Assembly: GCA_024734495.1 (NCBI GenBank)
Contig: JALMQS010000128.1
Coordinates: 19,329,244-19,393,243, forward strand
Length of the DNA stretch: 64,000 nt
Reading direction: 5' to 3'
Source of the DNA: Forficula auricularia
Taxonomy: Eukaryota; Arthropoda; Insecta; Dermaptera; Forficulidae
Below, in pieces: positions 41,350 through 52,816 of the stretch (position 1 is its first letter; every line of letters starts with the position of its first letter). A program made the translations under genes and the position numbers. Under the pieces are notes generated by a model that did not search any database, was not told where the DNA came from, and saw only the letters and a list, made by a program, of their open reading frames with translations.

Positions 41350-42147
41350 TTTTCTCCATCTTCCACACAGAAAAAAAAGGGGGGGGGAATTGACAACAAC
41401 GAATCTCCGGTCCCACACACACGCCAATGACCCACGACCATAGCGGAACGTCCTTTTAAACTGGCTTCAAATTCCAGTTCCACTCCAAAAATCACGCAGG
41501 ATGAACACTCAACAGTGCTCTACATTCTTTAAACTGGACCATTAATGACCTTGACTGAAAACAAAAAAATTAAATATTTATAAAAAAACAATTATACTCA
41601 ACTTACAATATTAAACCATTAAAGCATGGCAGAATTTAGACCGCCCGCTTCCACAACATCGACTCGCCAATAACCAGCAACCTCAACACATTATCTCACC
41701 TTTGCTCTTTCTCTTTGCGATTAATAAAATAAAAATTATAAAAAAATTAGTGAAAAATTAATGTAAAAATATTTAATCAAAATAATCATTAAATTAAAGA
41801 ATTAAAATACGCGTAATTAATAGCGACCATCCGTCCTTGAATTCTTTGACTGTTTAAAAATAATAAACAACACAACCATGGCTCTCAGATTATAGAGCCT
41901 TATAAAGTTTAGAGAACCTTCGTGAGGCTGCAAAACATTTCACTTCCCAACACAGATCTTTTATTCACAGTTAACAGGCCACAGGATTTAAATTAGTTGA
42001 TATGACTATTAACCCTTAGTTTATTTGTTCCCTTGGAACGAATGTCTAAATGTAGTTACACAAAAAATATTGAAAGAGACTTTCAATAAAATAGACTATT
42101 ATAGAAAAAGGATTGCAAGAATGTTTGTTGACAAATGCATCTCATTT

Positions 42148-42215
42148 TGGCGGGATCTGAACCCGTACTAACTGCTTGGAAGGCAACTATGCTGACCTTT
42201 ACTTGTTATGCATTC
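42148..42215 (-). tRNA. tRNA-Gly-like sequence (UCC), probably a pseudo-tRNA
   Basis: Minus strand: GGTCAGCATAG, an anticodon arm GTTGC-CTTCCAA-GCAGT (UCC), and a T arm CGGGTTCAGATCCCG. The flanks AATGCAT and ATGCATT can pair. The D arm and acceptor stem deviate from tRNA-Gly(UCC), so function is doubtful. Confidence 0.4.
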
Positions 42216-42621
42216 AATAAACAAATTGGACTTGTTTGGGAATATATCAAAACTGCCTATATTAACATAGAATAATGAGCGGGAAGTTATTTACTATCAT
42301 AAATGCTCCTATATACTAGGAAATTCACGAAATTAGCTAGACTAGGCTGTTGTAGATTGCATTTGTTATTAATAGAATAATGTATTTAAGGTGGACGCAT
42401 TGGATCATTTAATTATAAAATAATTTGTAGTTACAAAAAGATGCAATAGGAATTCTCAAATAAACTCTTGTAAGGAGATTTCTTTAATCAAAACTAAATG
42501 TTTTGAAATATTTTAACATCCATAAAAAGATTGTTGAACTATAGAAATTTAATATTGATTACTAATAGAATAATTGGCTAAAGGCGGATATCTAACCATT
42601 ATCGTTTTAAACTCCAATTGT

Positions 42622-42690
42622 AAACAATTAAATAAAAAAATGTCCCTAACGGGATTCGACCCTTTATTTTTAGATAATGGAATTCAGACT
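42622..42690 (-). other. second tRNA-like segment
   Basis: Minus strand has a B-box/T-arm-like GGGTCGAATCCC and possible preceding arms, but no clear cloverleaf. Low confidence. Confidence 0.25.
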
Positions 42691-44206
42691 TTATTAAAGA
42701 ATTGTCCAACAAAAATTAGATGGGCAATCTTCATATAAAACAAATGAATGAACCTAATCATTCGATTAACACACCTTTGGTTTGTTTACTAACAGTAAAT
42801 ACTTCTGTTCAGTAGTTCACACAGCCTTACTACGGAACAATATTATGGTACCTTTGGATATAGTGAACTTCGATGTAAATAAAAATTTTACTAGTATAAA
42901 ATATACTAGTGGTCCCCATAGTAAATAAACAAATATATTTTATATTATTTGATATCTGTTTTCAGAATTGAAGAAATTTTGCTTCGGCAATTTATTAATA
43001 AAGTAAATATAGAAATGAAAACATTTTGATAAAGTGCAGAATATTATCTATAGGATTATTTTACTCCATGGGACTTTGCCCGCTTGCCTTCAGGCGACTC
43101 AAGGCTACAACCCCGTCGGATGGCCAATCAGCCTGCGAATTTGCTTGCAGAATACCCACACTGGACTGGCTAAGTTTTGTCGTCGGTAGACCGTGACTAG
43201 TTTGAATAAACAGCACCCATACCAAGCGTAGAATAGATTAAGAATTATTATCCATTGGAAAATTACCCAGGTTTAACGTGAGTTAGAAAATGAGCGGAAC
43301 ATGGAATTAGCTACAAACGAATTTCATATTAACGGATCGAGCTTTTTATCACGCGAAAGAATGATTTGATAATTTAAAAGAATAATATGAGATAATTCAA
43401 TTTTGTGGACAGACTGACAGATTGTCAAAAAAATACAATTATAATTATTTGTAAGAAAAATGAAATTAACTAATTATAAATTTACATTAGAACCAATTCA
43501 ATTGTTCTTTTAACTTGAAACTTTAATTATTCAAGGATTAGGCTTATCTCTTTATGACTAATTAATGAAAATTATCTATTACTGATAAGGATTAGATTCA
43601 TTATTATATTGAAATTTTTGGAATTATCCAAGACTTTATAGAATTTCAAAATATTATAGTGAAGATTATAATATTATTTTAAATTTTCCAACTAAGAAAA
43701 CTTAAAAAAATTATTTTTGAAGGATAAAGAGATAATTACTTGAAATGTATTTTCCTTTAGGAAGAAAAATACGGACTTTTGAAATCTTAATTATATTAAG
43801 GATTTTTTCTTAATAGAATGAATTTTTAGAATTTCAATATTACATACAAAAAATTACTTGATGAAATTATAACACAATTCATCAATTTGACAGACAAAGA
43901 AATATTTATTCGAATTTTATTTTTCTTTAGAAAGAGACAGACTGACTTTTTAAATCTTAATTATATTAAAGATTTTTCTTTATAGAAAGAAAATTTTTAG
44001 AATTTCCTAATTTTAAACAAAAAAAGGACTTAGTTAAATTTTAACAAAATTTATTAAGAGACAGACAGACTATTGAATTACCTCTAAAGTATAAGAGAAT
44101 AAAAAAATATAAAATAAACAAAATTATTTACAAATTTTACAAATAATGAAAAATAGTGGGATTTTTTAAAAAAAGAGGGGGGAAAAAGAAGAAAATATAG
44201 AATTCA

Positions 44207-45019
44207 TTAGAGCAAGCCCCCACACTGAATTAGCGTGTGGTTTGTAACCTTCTTTGAGGTTACTGCTCTGGGCGAGGGTAGAATCGTTTTAATAAACCGG
44301 ATATTGTAGACACCCTGCTTCTTACCACGGGTGGTCTCCAATACATACGTACCCCCGGGGCGTATTTCAGCCACTCGGAACGGGCCGTCATACTGTAGGA
44401 CGAACTTTTGATAAACTAAACGGATTTCGGAGAGGGGCATGTAAAACCCAGGGGCAAAGTTTGATAGTCGTTGAATGGTAGAGAGATTTTCGTACCATGA
44501 TGGATGGTTATGGTGCACATCAGCACGAAAAAGCCGGTTTAACTCTTTCATGGTACGCTCAGCCGGGTTGGCCTGTTGATTGCGGATGGCGACAAATCGC
44601 AATTCAGTGCCCATTTCACCAATGAAATCATGAAATTTCTTAGAGGTGAATTGAGTTCCGCGATCAGTTAGAAGGGTTATGGGAATCGGGTAGGTTTTGG
44701 TCTTGAAAGGAACTACATCAGTTATTTTAATCACATGTTGGTAGCCCTTCTTACACCCAGGCTCGGGGGAAAATATATCCTGGAACTCATTTAAGAGTTC
44801 ATGTAACTGTCGCCTCTCTAGAGAGGATGCGGGCTCAGGCACATCCTCCAGAGGCAGCAGTTGTTGGGATAGACTCTTTGTCCTGGTTTCACAAAGGGCC
44901 ACCGCAAAAGACTCTTGAAAATGGACCGGGACCTCGGGAACACTATAATTTTGACCCTTTATCTCAATTGCTACAGCATGGGACTGAAAGGATAGTTTTA
45001 CGAGGTTTTTCCTGCTCAA
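44207..45019 (-). pseudogene. gypsy Pol remnant: RT start fused to integrase
   Basis: The open frame starts before the RT domain (LLNEFQDIFSPEPG is the usual lead-in, followed by GYQHVIKITDVVPFKTKTYPIP). It then jumps in frame into integrase: LLTDRGTQFTSKKFHDFIGE contains the second catalytic Asp. The C-terminal part has the YDGPFRVAEIRPGGTYVLE (GPY/F-type) module. The RT catalytic core, RNase H and the first part of integrase are deleted. No activity is possible. Confidence 0.82.
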
Positions 45020-45485
45020 GTTTTATCTCGTCAACCTCCCCTCTCCTTTGTTCCCTGTCCCGAACATAACAGTCTACCTTACCTTCCAGCCTATCTATTT
45101 GACTTTTTAGGTCTTTACCCATTTCCTTCATTTCAGTCTTTAAACCCGCTATGTTAATAGTTGAAATATCCATATTGCTATCCATTTTCTTTTCTAAATC
45201 GATTTTTAAGCAGTTCATTGAACCATTCAAATCATTTTTTGTATCTTTTATATCATTTTTTAAATCCTTAAACAATGCCGTTAATTGTGCCATATCAATT
45301 TGTGTTTGTGGGGGACTAGGTTGTAAAAAATTCTGTGTAATATTGGGCTGTGAAATGCCCTGCAACTCACATGATATCGTCTCCACGTTGTCCTGGTTTG
45401 GTTGGCTGTCAAGGTTGTTTAACACCGAGGAGTGTGCCAATGGTTGTTGCTCTCCTTCTTCCAACAGTTCTGCGATTGACGTCAT
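44964..45485 (-). pseudogene. gypsy Gag N-terminal part with coiled coil
   Basis: ATG at 45485. Residues about 70-150 are a predicted coiled coil with regular hydrophobic spacing (LTALFKDLKNDIKDTKNDL). The capsid and zinc-knuckle region are missing; the frame overlaps the Pol remnant by 56 nt in another register. A deletion has joined gag to pol out of frame. Assignment follows from position after the 5' LTR. Confidence 0.6.
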
Positions 45486-45639
45486 TGTTATTTCAGGACA
45501 GATGGTATCACTATTTAAAAAAATTAAAGCAAATTAATTAGGCCTTTCACGCCAATTATTTCACAAGATTTTGGACCAAAAAAATAAAATGATAATTAAT
45601 TACAACAAATACACACAGGTTGAACTTGTTTCATTCGTC

Positions 45640-45658
45640 ATATCGGTGCGGTCCTCCA
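45640..45658 (-). promoter_or_regulatory. primer binding site of the gypsy element
   Basis: On the minus strand TGGAGGACCGCACCGATAT directly follows the LTR end. The primer tRNA is not identified. Confidence 0.55.
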
Positions 45659-46263
45659 TGTAATGATTTAACCTACTTATGTTAAATCTGGGTGAGGCCC
45701 AATTTAGGATTTAATTGTGTAATGGTATTTTTAGCACTCTGGAATTAAAAGATTGAAGTTTTTGATAGAAAAGATTTTAATTTATGTAAAAAGAATAAGC
45801 ATTTGGTACAATGTGTGTTAAGAGAATAATTATATATCAGTAAAGAAAGACAATGAAAAGATTTTAATTTAAACAAAGAAGAATAAGCATTTGGTACAAT
45901 GTGTATTAATAGAATAATAATATATATAAGTAAAGAAAGACAATGAATACAGCGATTGAAACAAGTGGAAACTGTGTGTGTGTAAAGTGACTGAATTTAA
46001 TATAAGTTTAATTAACAAAGAAAGTGAACAATAATGGTGGACAGCATGCATCAGCTGAGTCATAGAGTTTGTGTCCGCTAGCGTGCCTCCGGCTGACTGA
46101 CTCCGCCAGTCGAGATCTCCTTCCACGCGCAACTCATGATAGCAACGGGGCGGGGAGCAATGACAGGCTGCCAACTGCACCTACTAAATGAAACAATAAA
46201 ACAAACCTGGCAAGCTATATGCCGATTATGAATATAAGGGCCAAGGGGTGCTTATTTCATTAC
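45659..46263 (-). repeat. 5' LTR of the gypsy element
   Basis: 605 bp; lacks the outermost base of the other LTR at its junction with the duplicated segment. Confidence 0.85.
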
Positions 46264-46265
46264 GC

Positions 46266-46711
46266 AAAGTTCGTCTCCCAAATTGAAGACACACACTTAC
46301 CCATCCGACGTGAACAGTGTACCTCATGCTAGTGAAGACTGATCTATTATTATTTAAAGTTTCAGTACCTTCACTAACTCCTGTATTTATATTCACCTTT
46401 TAATAAATCGTGTTCCAACTTAAAACTTTGTTTTATTTGAAATCAACACAAACCATCAAATAACATAATTGGCGCAGCCGGTAGGATCAAACCACCAAAT
46501 AACATAATTCATGCTTGTCGATTTGATATAGTTGAAAGCCAGTGGTGCTTAAGATGACACGATGTATTAATTAACGATGTGTATTATGATGTTTGACGAC
46601 GACCCATACACGAATATGTATAAACACCTTTTTTGTAAATAAATATATATATAAAGAATGAATAAGTGTGTTATTTTCACCTCTATGAGCGAAGGGGGTG
46701 AAACCCCCTCC

Positions 46712-46756
<45 letters not shown>

Positions 46757-46803
46757 CGAATATTAATATGTATATTTATAATTTATTTGTTAGAGACTAT
46801 AGT
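46266..46803 (+). repeat. 0.54-kb duplicated segment, copy 2 (empty site)
   Basis: Same as 39478-40015 with a handful of differences. Here GACTATAG runs on into TTTAGAAG, so this copy shows the site before the gypsy insertion. Confidence 0.85.
46716..46755 (+). repeat. (TA)n microsatellite
   Basis: About 20 TA units. The matching tract in copy 1 is at 39927-39966. Confidence 0.9.
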
Positions 46804-47059
46804 TTAGAAGATTTAACTTTCATTATCAATCTTTTTGAATTAAAAATATTTTAGCTGTTATTTCTCATGGGTTCAAATACTCTGATTGGATGTTTTCGTA
46901 TTGTTTAATAGTGAGTAGGTAACATAACAAACTATTAGTTCACAACAACGAAAACATCCAATTCGATATTTGAACCCATGAGGAATTAACAGATAAAATA
47001 TTTTAAATTCAAAAAGACTGATAATGAAAGTTAAATCTTCGAAACTATAGTCTCTAACT
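46793..47059. mobile_element. foldback with two degenerate hammerheads (family D)
   Basis: Inverted arms 46793-46900 and 46940-47059, with ATGGGTTCAAATA and a GATGTTTTCG block. Left core (minus) is TTGATAA...TAAA; right core (plus, 47018-47024) is CTGATAA...GAAA with intact CTATAGTC. Both have lost core guanine 8, so both should be inactive. Confidence 0.7.
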
Positions 47060-47091
47060 AATAAATTATAAATATTAATATACGTTATATA

Positions 47092-47870
47092 CGAGGGATG
47101 AACCACTATTGAAATTAGGTGTACATCATTTTTGGAATTACTTTGGAATTCATTAGATAACACAACTCTATAATTTTTTTTTCCTTGTTCTAAAGTTTAT
47201 TTCATGATTTTTCTATTCATTGTGCACCAAAATAAAGGAAAAGTACCTATATTCAGTATAAAGTTTGCATTTATAGTGGTTACAATAATAATAATGAACG
47301 ACGAAAAATGCCATTTTGACCTATTTTCGAGTCCCAAAACAGCAATATTTGAAATAAAAATATTTGTTGACGTAATAGAAAACAACTTCCTCTTTGATTT
47401 TCAAATTACCACTTGTTTGTAACTCAATTAGAACTCGAGCTATAACTAAAAAAGTAAGAACATATGTTTTTATTTATGTCTATTGTCCTTTATAATCACG
47501 TAATTTTAGTTTTTTAGTTATAACTCGAGTTCTAATTGAGCTAAAAACAAGTGCATAATTTGAAAATCAAAGAGGAAGCTGTTTTCTATTACTTCAACAA
47601 AATATTGTGATCTCAAATATTGCTGTTTAATATCTATTGGGACTCGAAAATATGTCAAAATGGCCTTTTTCGTCGTTTTGACCGATATTATCTCCAAAAC
47701 AAGAGCTAATCGGTAATTTTTATGGTGATTTTTGAATTCAGCAGGTGGAAATACATAAGAATCAGCTATTTTTGAGCCCGATACAGTTTCATTGTTGGGC
47801 AGTGTAATCTATTGTCTTCTACTTGGAAATGAAAGTGGAAGTAAGTGTACAAAATTTTAGGTCGCGGGGT
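47092..47870. mobile_element. hAT MITE split by a palindromic MITE
   Basis: Left piece 47092-47160 and right piece 47805-47870 are continuous in other copies of the family (ATTAGATAATCTATTGTC at 17060, inverse). The right end is abnormal: CGCGGGGTGAACCGCG instead of a normal terminus. Confidence 0.7.
47161..47804. mobile_element. palindromic MITE, second copy
   Basis: Same family as 1170-1818. Flanked by TAA (47158-47160, 47805-47807). Since the host site is known from other hAT MITE copies, the TAA duplication is secure. Confidence 0.8.
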
Positions 47871-47879
47871 GAACCGCGT

Positions 47880-47990
47880 GTGTGTATATGTGTGTTTGTG
47901 TGAATCAAGCAGAGGACAACTGTTTGTGTGAATCAAGCAGAGGACAACTCCTTATGTGAATTGTGTGAATCAAGCAGAGGACAACTTCTT
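47880..47990 (+). repeat. tandem GTGAATCAAGCAGAGGACAA units
   Basis: Three copies of about 25-30 bp, the inverse of the CCTCTGCTTGAT repeat, followed by CAACTCTGCTACTCTCG. Confidence 0.8.
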
Positions 47991-48019
47991 ATGAATCAAC
48001 AACTCTGCTACTCTCGACA

Positions 48020-49100
48020 AAATAAATCTTTTCCAATGCGAAAATGTAGAATTTTTTTAGGGTGGAAAAGTCACATTCATGTAGATTTTTAAAATGATTA
48101 ATTTTAATTTAGAGCCAACAATTTGATTGGATGCATTAATGCATGGTGATTATCACAGAAGTAAACAGCTAAGTTGAGAGAGGGTCGTCAAGAGCCCTTC
48201 ATTCGAAATACTAAATCCCGTCACTAATAATTAATTTACTGGGGCTGTACAGAACTCATCAGCTCAGCCAACCATACGAGATCAATTATTATTTTTATTT
48301 ATTTACCATTAATGTCAGATATTTAAAAGAAGCCGTAAGTAATAGTATTAATTAGCATTAACTTTGCATGTTTAGACTCAAAAGAGTTAATTGGAGGAAA
48401 TATGTAATCGAGGCTGACATTGGTAATGGCATGATCCATTTATATTCGGAGGTATCCGTTTCAATAAGAAATTAAAGGGAACGCCAATTGAATTTAGGAA
48501 AAGGAACACGATATCAATAATTTGGGGTAACGAATTGAACGCAAGACTCACAATAATTGCTAAAACGAATTCAAATAGGAAAATGAGAGCTAATGCGTAG
48601 GAAAGGGAAACCCGCTGCGTCAATGTGCCAGGGAATCCCATCAGCTTTATTCTCGGCTATTCAGAGCCAGAGAAGAGGCATTAATTATTACAAGTAATTG
48701 AATTCATAAAGAGAAATCAATGAGGATGTCCTTTAGCAAGATGTAAATAAACATGAAATGTATTGTTGTTTTATGTATACCTACCTATCTATAAATAAAT
48801 AGGTACAAATATTTTATAGGAATAATCTAGAAACGTGTATTTTACTTGTATTTGGTGGTAGGAGTAGGGAAGGGACTGGCAGACAGATATTTCAAGAACC
48901 AAACTTTTGGCCGTCCCGAGACGCTGCCCGCCCGAAAAAAATGTCAAATCTGAAGAAGAGTAGCCTTTAAAAGTTACGGCTTACGAGAATCTACTTTTGT
49001 GACGTTTTTATCTTGTGTAGTTTGTCGTATTCAGTATCTTGTCTCTCTACAGTAGACATAATGAATTTCGGTAATCCTGATTTGATAGATTTTCATTTAA
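48020..49100. other. apparently unique DNA, no gene recognised
   Basis: No ORF of interest. 48715-48750 holds the GAGGATGTCCT repeat; 48900-48930 resembles a Helitron terminal hairpin region (CCGAGACGCTGCCCGCC). Confidence 0.4.
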
Positions 49101-49124
49101 TTGAAGTATTTTCTACCTCTCGTA

Positions 49125-49275
49125 GCTCAAAAAAATTACACTGCTCAGCGTAAACCTGTATCCATAAACCCAATACAATGGATTCCAGTAGAATTTTATA
49201 CGCTGATTATTATTTTTCAAATTAACACTTGTTTTAGCTCAATTACTAAATGTTTTCGAGTTATAACTAAAACTA
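49125..49275 (+). repeat. palindromic MITE fragment
   Basis: TACACTGCTCAGCGTAAACC, a CAATGGATTCCAGTAGA block and GAGTTATAACTA match the left half of 1170-1818. Confidence 0.65.
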
Positions 49276-49524
49276 TCAAAGAACAATTCCTTTCTTTCTT
49301 ATTTCAATCGTTGTCTTCATAAGCATAAAGCATTTCGCAAGCACATTTCACTAGTTCAACAAAATCTTCGACTATATTTTTCGTTATAGTCATTAAATAT
49401 TTAGTACTATTGCATTACTAAATAAAAGCAAAAATCTCTATAATTAAAATTATAGAGATAAAGTTGAACTCAGTAGCATATCATTAAAAGTCGCAAATAT
49501 ATTCTCCACACCATGTTTCGTCGC

Positions 49525-50530
49525 ATATTAATGGTGTCTGCTGCTCTACGTTCGTGACGATGTCCCCTGTCAGCGTTTTTCCTCTTTGGAATCAGATAAA
49601 TTCGATGCGTTATGGCTTAAAATTTCCTCAAATTCATCTTCCAGATTTCTCTGTGCAATATATAGGTCCCCTAATGATTCGAAATTTTCAGAATTTTTCA
49701 ACTATCTCGGTAAATGTTGCGACCAAATTCAATCACAATTTCCCAATTCAGAAATTTCTTTTCTTGGAGATTTCAATGTCCATAATAAGGATTGGTTGAC
49801 CCATTCCAGCTCCAACACGCGCGCTGGTCGCGAAGCCTATGATTTCTCTATAGCCTGCAATCTCACTCAAATCATTGACTGTCCTACTAGAATACCTGAC
49901 AATCCCAAACACACAGCGTATCTTCTTGATCTATTCCTGACAACTGACCCATCGACATTCACATTCTCTATATCCGCCCCTCTGAATAAATCCGACCACT
50001 CTCTGATAAAAATTAATGTTCCTTTCAACTTCTCTAAGCCTAAGAGCCAACAAATTAAAAAAAAATATGGCTATTTAATAGAGCCAACTTCGATGAGATG
50101 CGTAGCTTCTTTGGACAATTCCCGTGGAATGACGCATTAAAAAATAAAAATGCTTCTGAATGTGCTTCTGTATTTGAAGAAGTAATTCAGATGGGCATTG
50201 AACAGTGTGTTCCCTATGTAAATAGGAAAAATTATTCAAAACCCTGGTTCAACAAGCGATGTGCCGAAGCTGTTCGTGAAAAAAATAAAGCATTCAACGA
50301 ATGGCTTTCCTGCCAAACGGACATCAAACGAATTGCCTTTTCAAAATCTCGTAACCAGTGTAACAAAATTATTAATGAAACCAAGAAGTCTCTAGACGAA
50401 AAATGGGCTGACCGATTATCAGCATGCCCAGCTAATAAAAATCGATTCTGGCATCTCACGAGGAAATTAACTACCAACTCCTCCAAATCTTCGTTTCCCC
50501 CCTTAATCTTTCCAGCGGCTCAATAGCCAC
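49525..50530 (+). pseudogene. LINE A endonuclease and linker
   Basis: C-terminal half of the apurinic-type endonuclease: FLGDFNVHNKDWL (catalytic Asp and Asn) and SDHSLI (catalytic Asp-His). The N-terminal catalytic Glu region is only partly present because of 5' truncation near 49500. Frameshifts near 50070 and 50505 break the ORF. The linker includes the YSKPWFNKRCAEAVREKN segment typical of jockey-type ORF2. Confidence 0.78.
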
Positions 50531-51699
50531 CGACGCCCTCTCTAAAGCTGAAGCATTCGCTTCATTCTTCGCGACCAATGCCACCTTAGACGACAAGGGA
50601 CTTGACCCCCCGCCCTATACCCCTAGCACCAATATTATGTCGGATATTAAATTCAGAATACCAAAAATATTAAAAGTAATAAAAAACCTAAATGTTAATT
50701 CAGCCGCTGGCCCAGACAACATTCCCACCAGTATAATCAAAAATTGCGCGCCTGAACTTGCTCCTATTCTCTCAAAAATTTTCAAACTTTCATATACCAC
50801 TGGCTCATTTCCGGAGAGCTGGAAAACAGCAAGAATTCAACCAATTAAAAAAAAAGGAGATCCTTCAAATGTAGCCAATTATCGTCCGATCGCCATAACT
50901 TCGGTTCTTTCTAAAATCATGGAAAAAATCATTAATGAGCAAGTTCTTCACCATTTAGAATCTAATAAACTAATCCATGATAGTCAATACGGCTTTAGAC
51001 AATTTCGGTCCACCGGCGATATTTTAGCATATATAACTCATATTTGGAATAAAGCACTAGAGACTGGTAAAGAGACTTTCGTAATAGGCTTAGACATTTC
51101 AAAAGGCCTTCGATCATGTCTGGCACAAAAATCTTCTTGCCAAATTACCTGCATTTGGCCTTCCCCCGAGCCTCTGCAAGTTGCTTGAGAGCTTTCTCTC
51201 AAACCGCTCTATTAAAGTCGAGGTTGACGGAATATCATCCTCGTCCTTTAATACTAATGCTGGAGTTCCTCAGGGCTCAGTCATCTCTCCCACACTCTTT
51301 ATTATCTATATTAATGACCTATTAAATCTGCCCTCCAATCCAATACATTGTTACGCTGACGATAGCACCCTCCACAACGCTCAATCCTTTCTAGACAATC
51401 GCGCAAACATAGCCTCCTCAATAATTTCTGGATTGACTTGCATACTTGAAAAATGAGGATCTCACAGTTTGGTAAACTTTAGTACTGGCAAGAGCACGAG
51501 TGCTGCCTAATTTCTAGGCGCGCGCAGATAGGAACCTTCAGGACATTTCCTTTTGAGTTCGAGCTCAGACTAGATTCCGTAATAAAAAATATCAATGCCA
51601 GGTGTCTACCTATAGTGGTTCTGACCTCTCTTGGGGAATGAGCATATTATCTCAGTAGCAAAAGCTGCAGCATGTAAAGCGGCTTTTTCTTTTCCGAAC
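50530..51699 (+). pseudogene. LINE A reverse transcriptase
   Basis: Motifs: AAGPDNIPTSIIKN, WKTARIQPIKKKGDPSNVAN, YRPIAITSVLSKIMEKI, SQYGFRQFRSTGDIL, GLDISK (motif A, frameshift just after), GVPQGSVISPTLFIIYINDL and HCYADDSTLH (catalytic YADD). Later part 51457-51699 is badly decayed. Several frameshifts and stops, so it is inactive. Confidence 0.82.
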
Positions 51700-52816
51700 C
51701 AATGGATAGAAAGCTTTCTGACAAACCGAAGTATAAAAGTTGTGGTGGATGGAACATCATCTGAATCGTTCTCTACAAACTCTGGTGTTCCCCAAGGCTC
51801 TGTAATCTCCTCCACACTCTTCCTTATTTATATAAACGACCTTATTGATCAAACGGCAAACCCCACTCATTGTTACGCCGACGATAGCACTCTACACGGC
51901 AAACCCTCTCTCCCGAATAATCGAATCAATATTGCCTCCTCAATTACTCTCGACCTAGACAATCTGAATAAATGGGGCTCTCAAAATTTAGTTAACTTTA
52001 ATTCAAATAAGACTCAATGTTGTCTAATTTCTAGGCGCGAAAATAGAGATTTCCCTGATATTCACTTCGATTCGAATACCCTGAAAATGTGTGACAGCCT
52101 ATCCATGTTGGGCGTCTCTGTCGCATCTGACCTGTCTTGGAATGAACACATCTCCTCTGTGGCGAAATCTGCAGCAAGGAAGATTGGCTTCTTATTCAGG
52201 TCCAAGCGATTTTACAAACCCCCACAACTTCTCACCATCTACAAGGCCCAAATCCGCCCCTATCTCGAATACTGCTCTCATCTGTGGAGAGGAGCCTCAA
52301 AATATTCTCTTGCTACCCTTGATGCAATTCAGAAACGAGCCGTCAGGCTAATTGACGATTCTACCCTCACCGACTCCCTCGACTCGTTGGCTCATCGAAG
52401 AGATGTCTCTGCCCTTTCCCTTTCTATAGATACTATCACGGCAGGTGCTCTGATGAGATAAAGTCAATAATTCCCCCCAAAGCATACTTTGCACGCAGCA
52501 CACGTTTTGCCGACTCCCAACACTCTTTTGCGGTCAAATTGGAAAAGTGCCGGACCACTTCATTCGCGAATACATATATCCCCATGACTTCAAGGAACTG
52601 GAACTCTCTCCCAGCCTCTATCTTTCCCAGCACCTATGATCTTCAAACCTTCAAAACCAGGGTGCATAGACACCTACGTCTACACCCTCTCACTTAATCA
52701 ACTTTCCCTTCTCTTCGGTAATGCAAGGGTCTTTCGAGATCCATAGGGGCTACACCTTTACTGGTGCACCCCTTCTTGCATTCGATTGCATTAAAAAAAA
52801 AAAAAAAAAAAAAAAA
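51700..52816 (+). pseudogene. LINE B, 5'-truncated jockey-type element
   Basis: Begins inside the RT palm: FLTNRSIKVVVDGTSSESF, then GVPQGSVISSTLFLIYINDL, HCYADDSTLH, then the same C-terminus as the copies at 2238 and 18530. A 1-nt loss near 52424 shifts the end out of frame. Tail of 24 A at 52793-52816. This is the longest copy of the young LINE family in the window. Confidence 0.82.

Larger units (their letters stand above)
40635..44206 (-). other. long non-coding internal region of the gypsy element
   Basis: No credible protein on either strand. It holds a tandem duplication (41225-41349), two tRNA-like segments (42148-42215 and 42622-42690), and related AT-rich direct repeats around AGAATTTC and AGACAGAC (43750-44060). 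The ORF 40815-41123 has no recognisable similarity. Confidence 0.5.
40016..46263 (-). mobile_element. deleted Ty3/gypsy retrotransposon
   Basis: Minus-strand element with 605-606 bp LTRs that begin TGTAATGAAATAAGC and end AAATCATTACA. A PBS-like TGGAGGACCGCACCG and a polypurine tract sit at the right places. Only pieces of gag and pol remain, next to about 3.5 kb of non-coding internal sequence. There is no target duplication: the left flank is a hammerhead relic and the right flank is the middle of another LTR. The two LTRs are almost identical. Confidence 0.82.

Noticed and set aside
44827..45537. Plus-strand ORFs opposite gag and pol
   Set aside because: Antisense shadows of the gypsy remnants.
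48955..49000. CTGAAGAAGAGTAGCC as a hammerhead
   Set aside because: No matching stem II strand and no GAAA.
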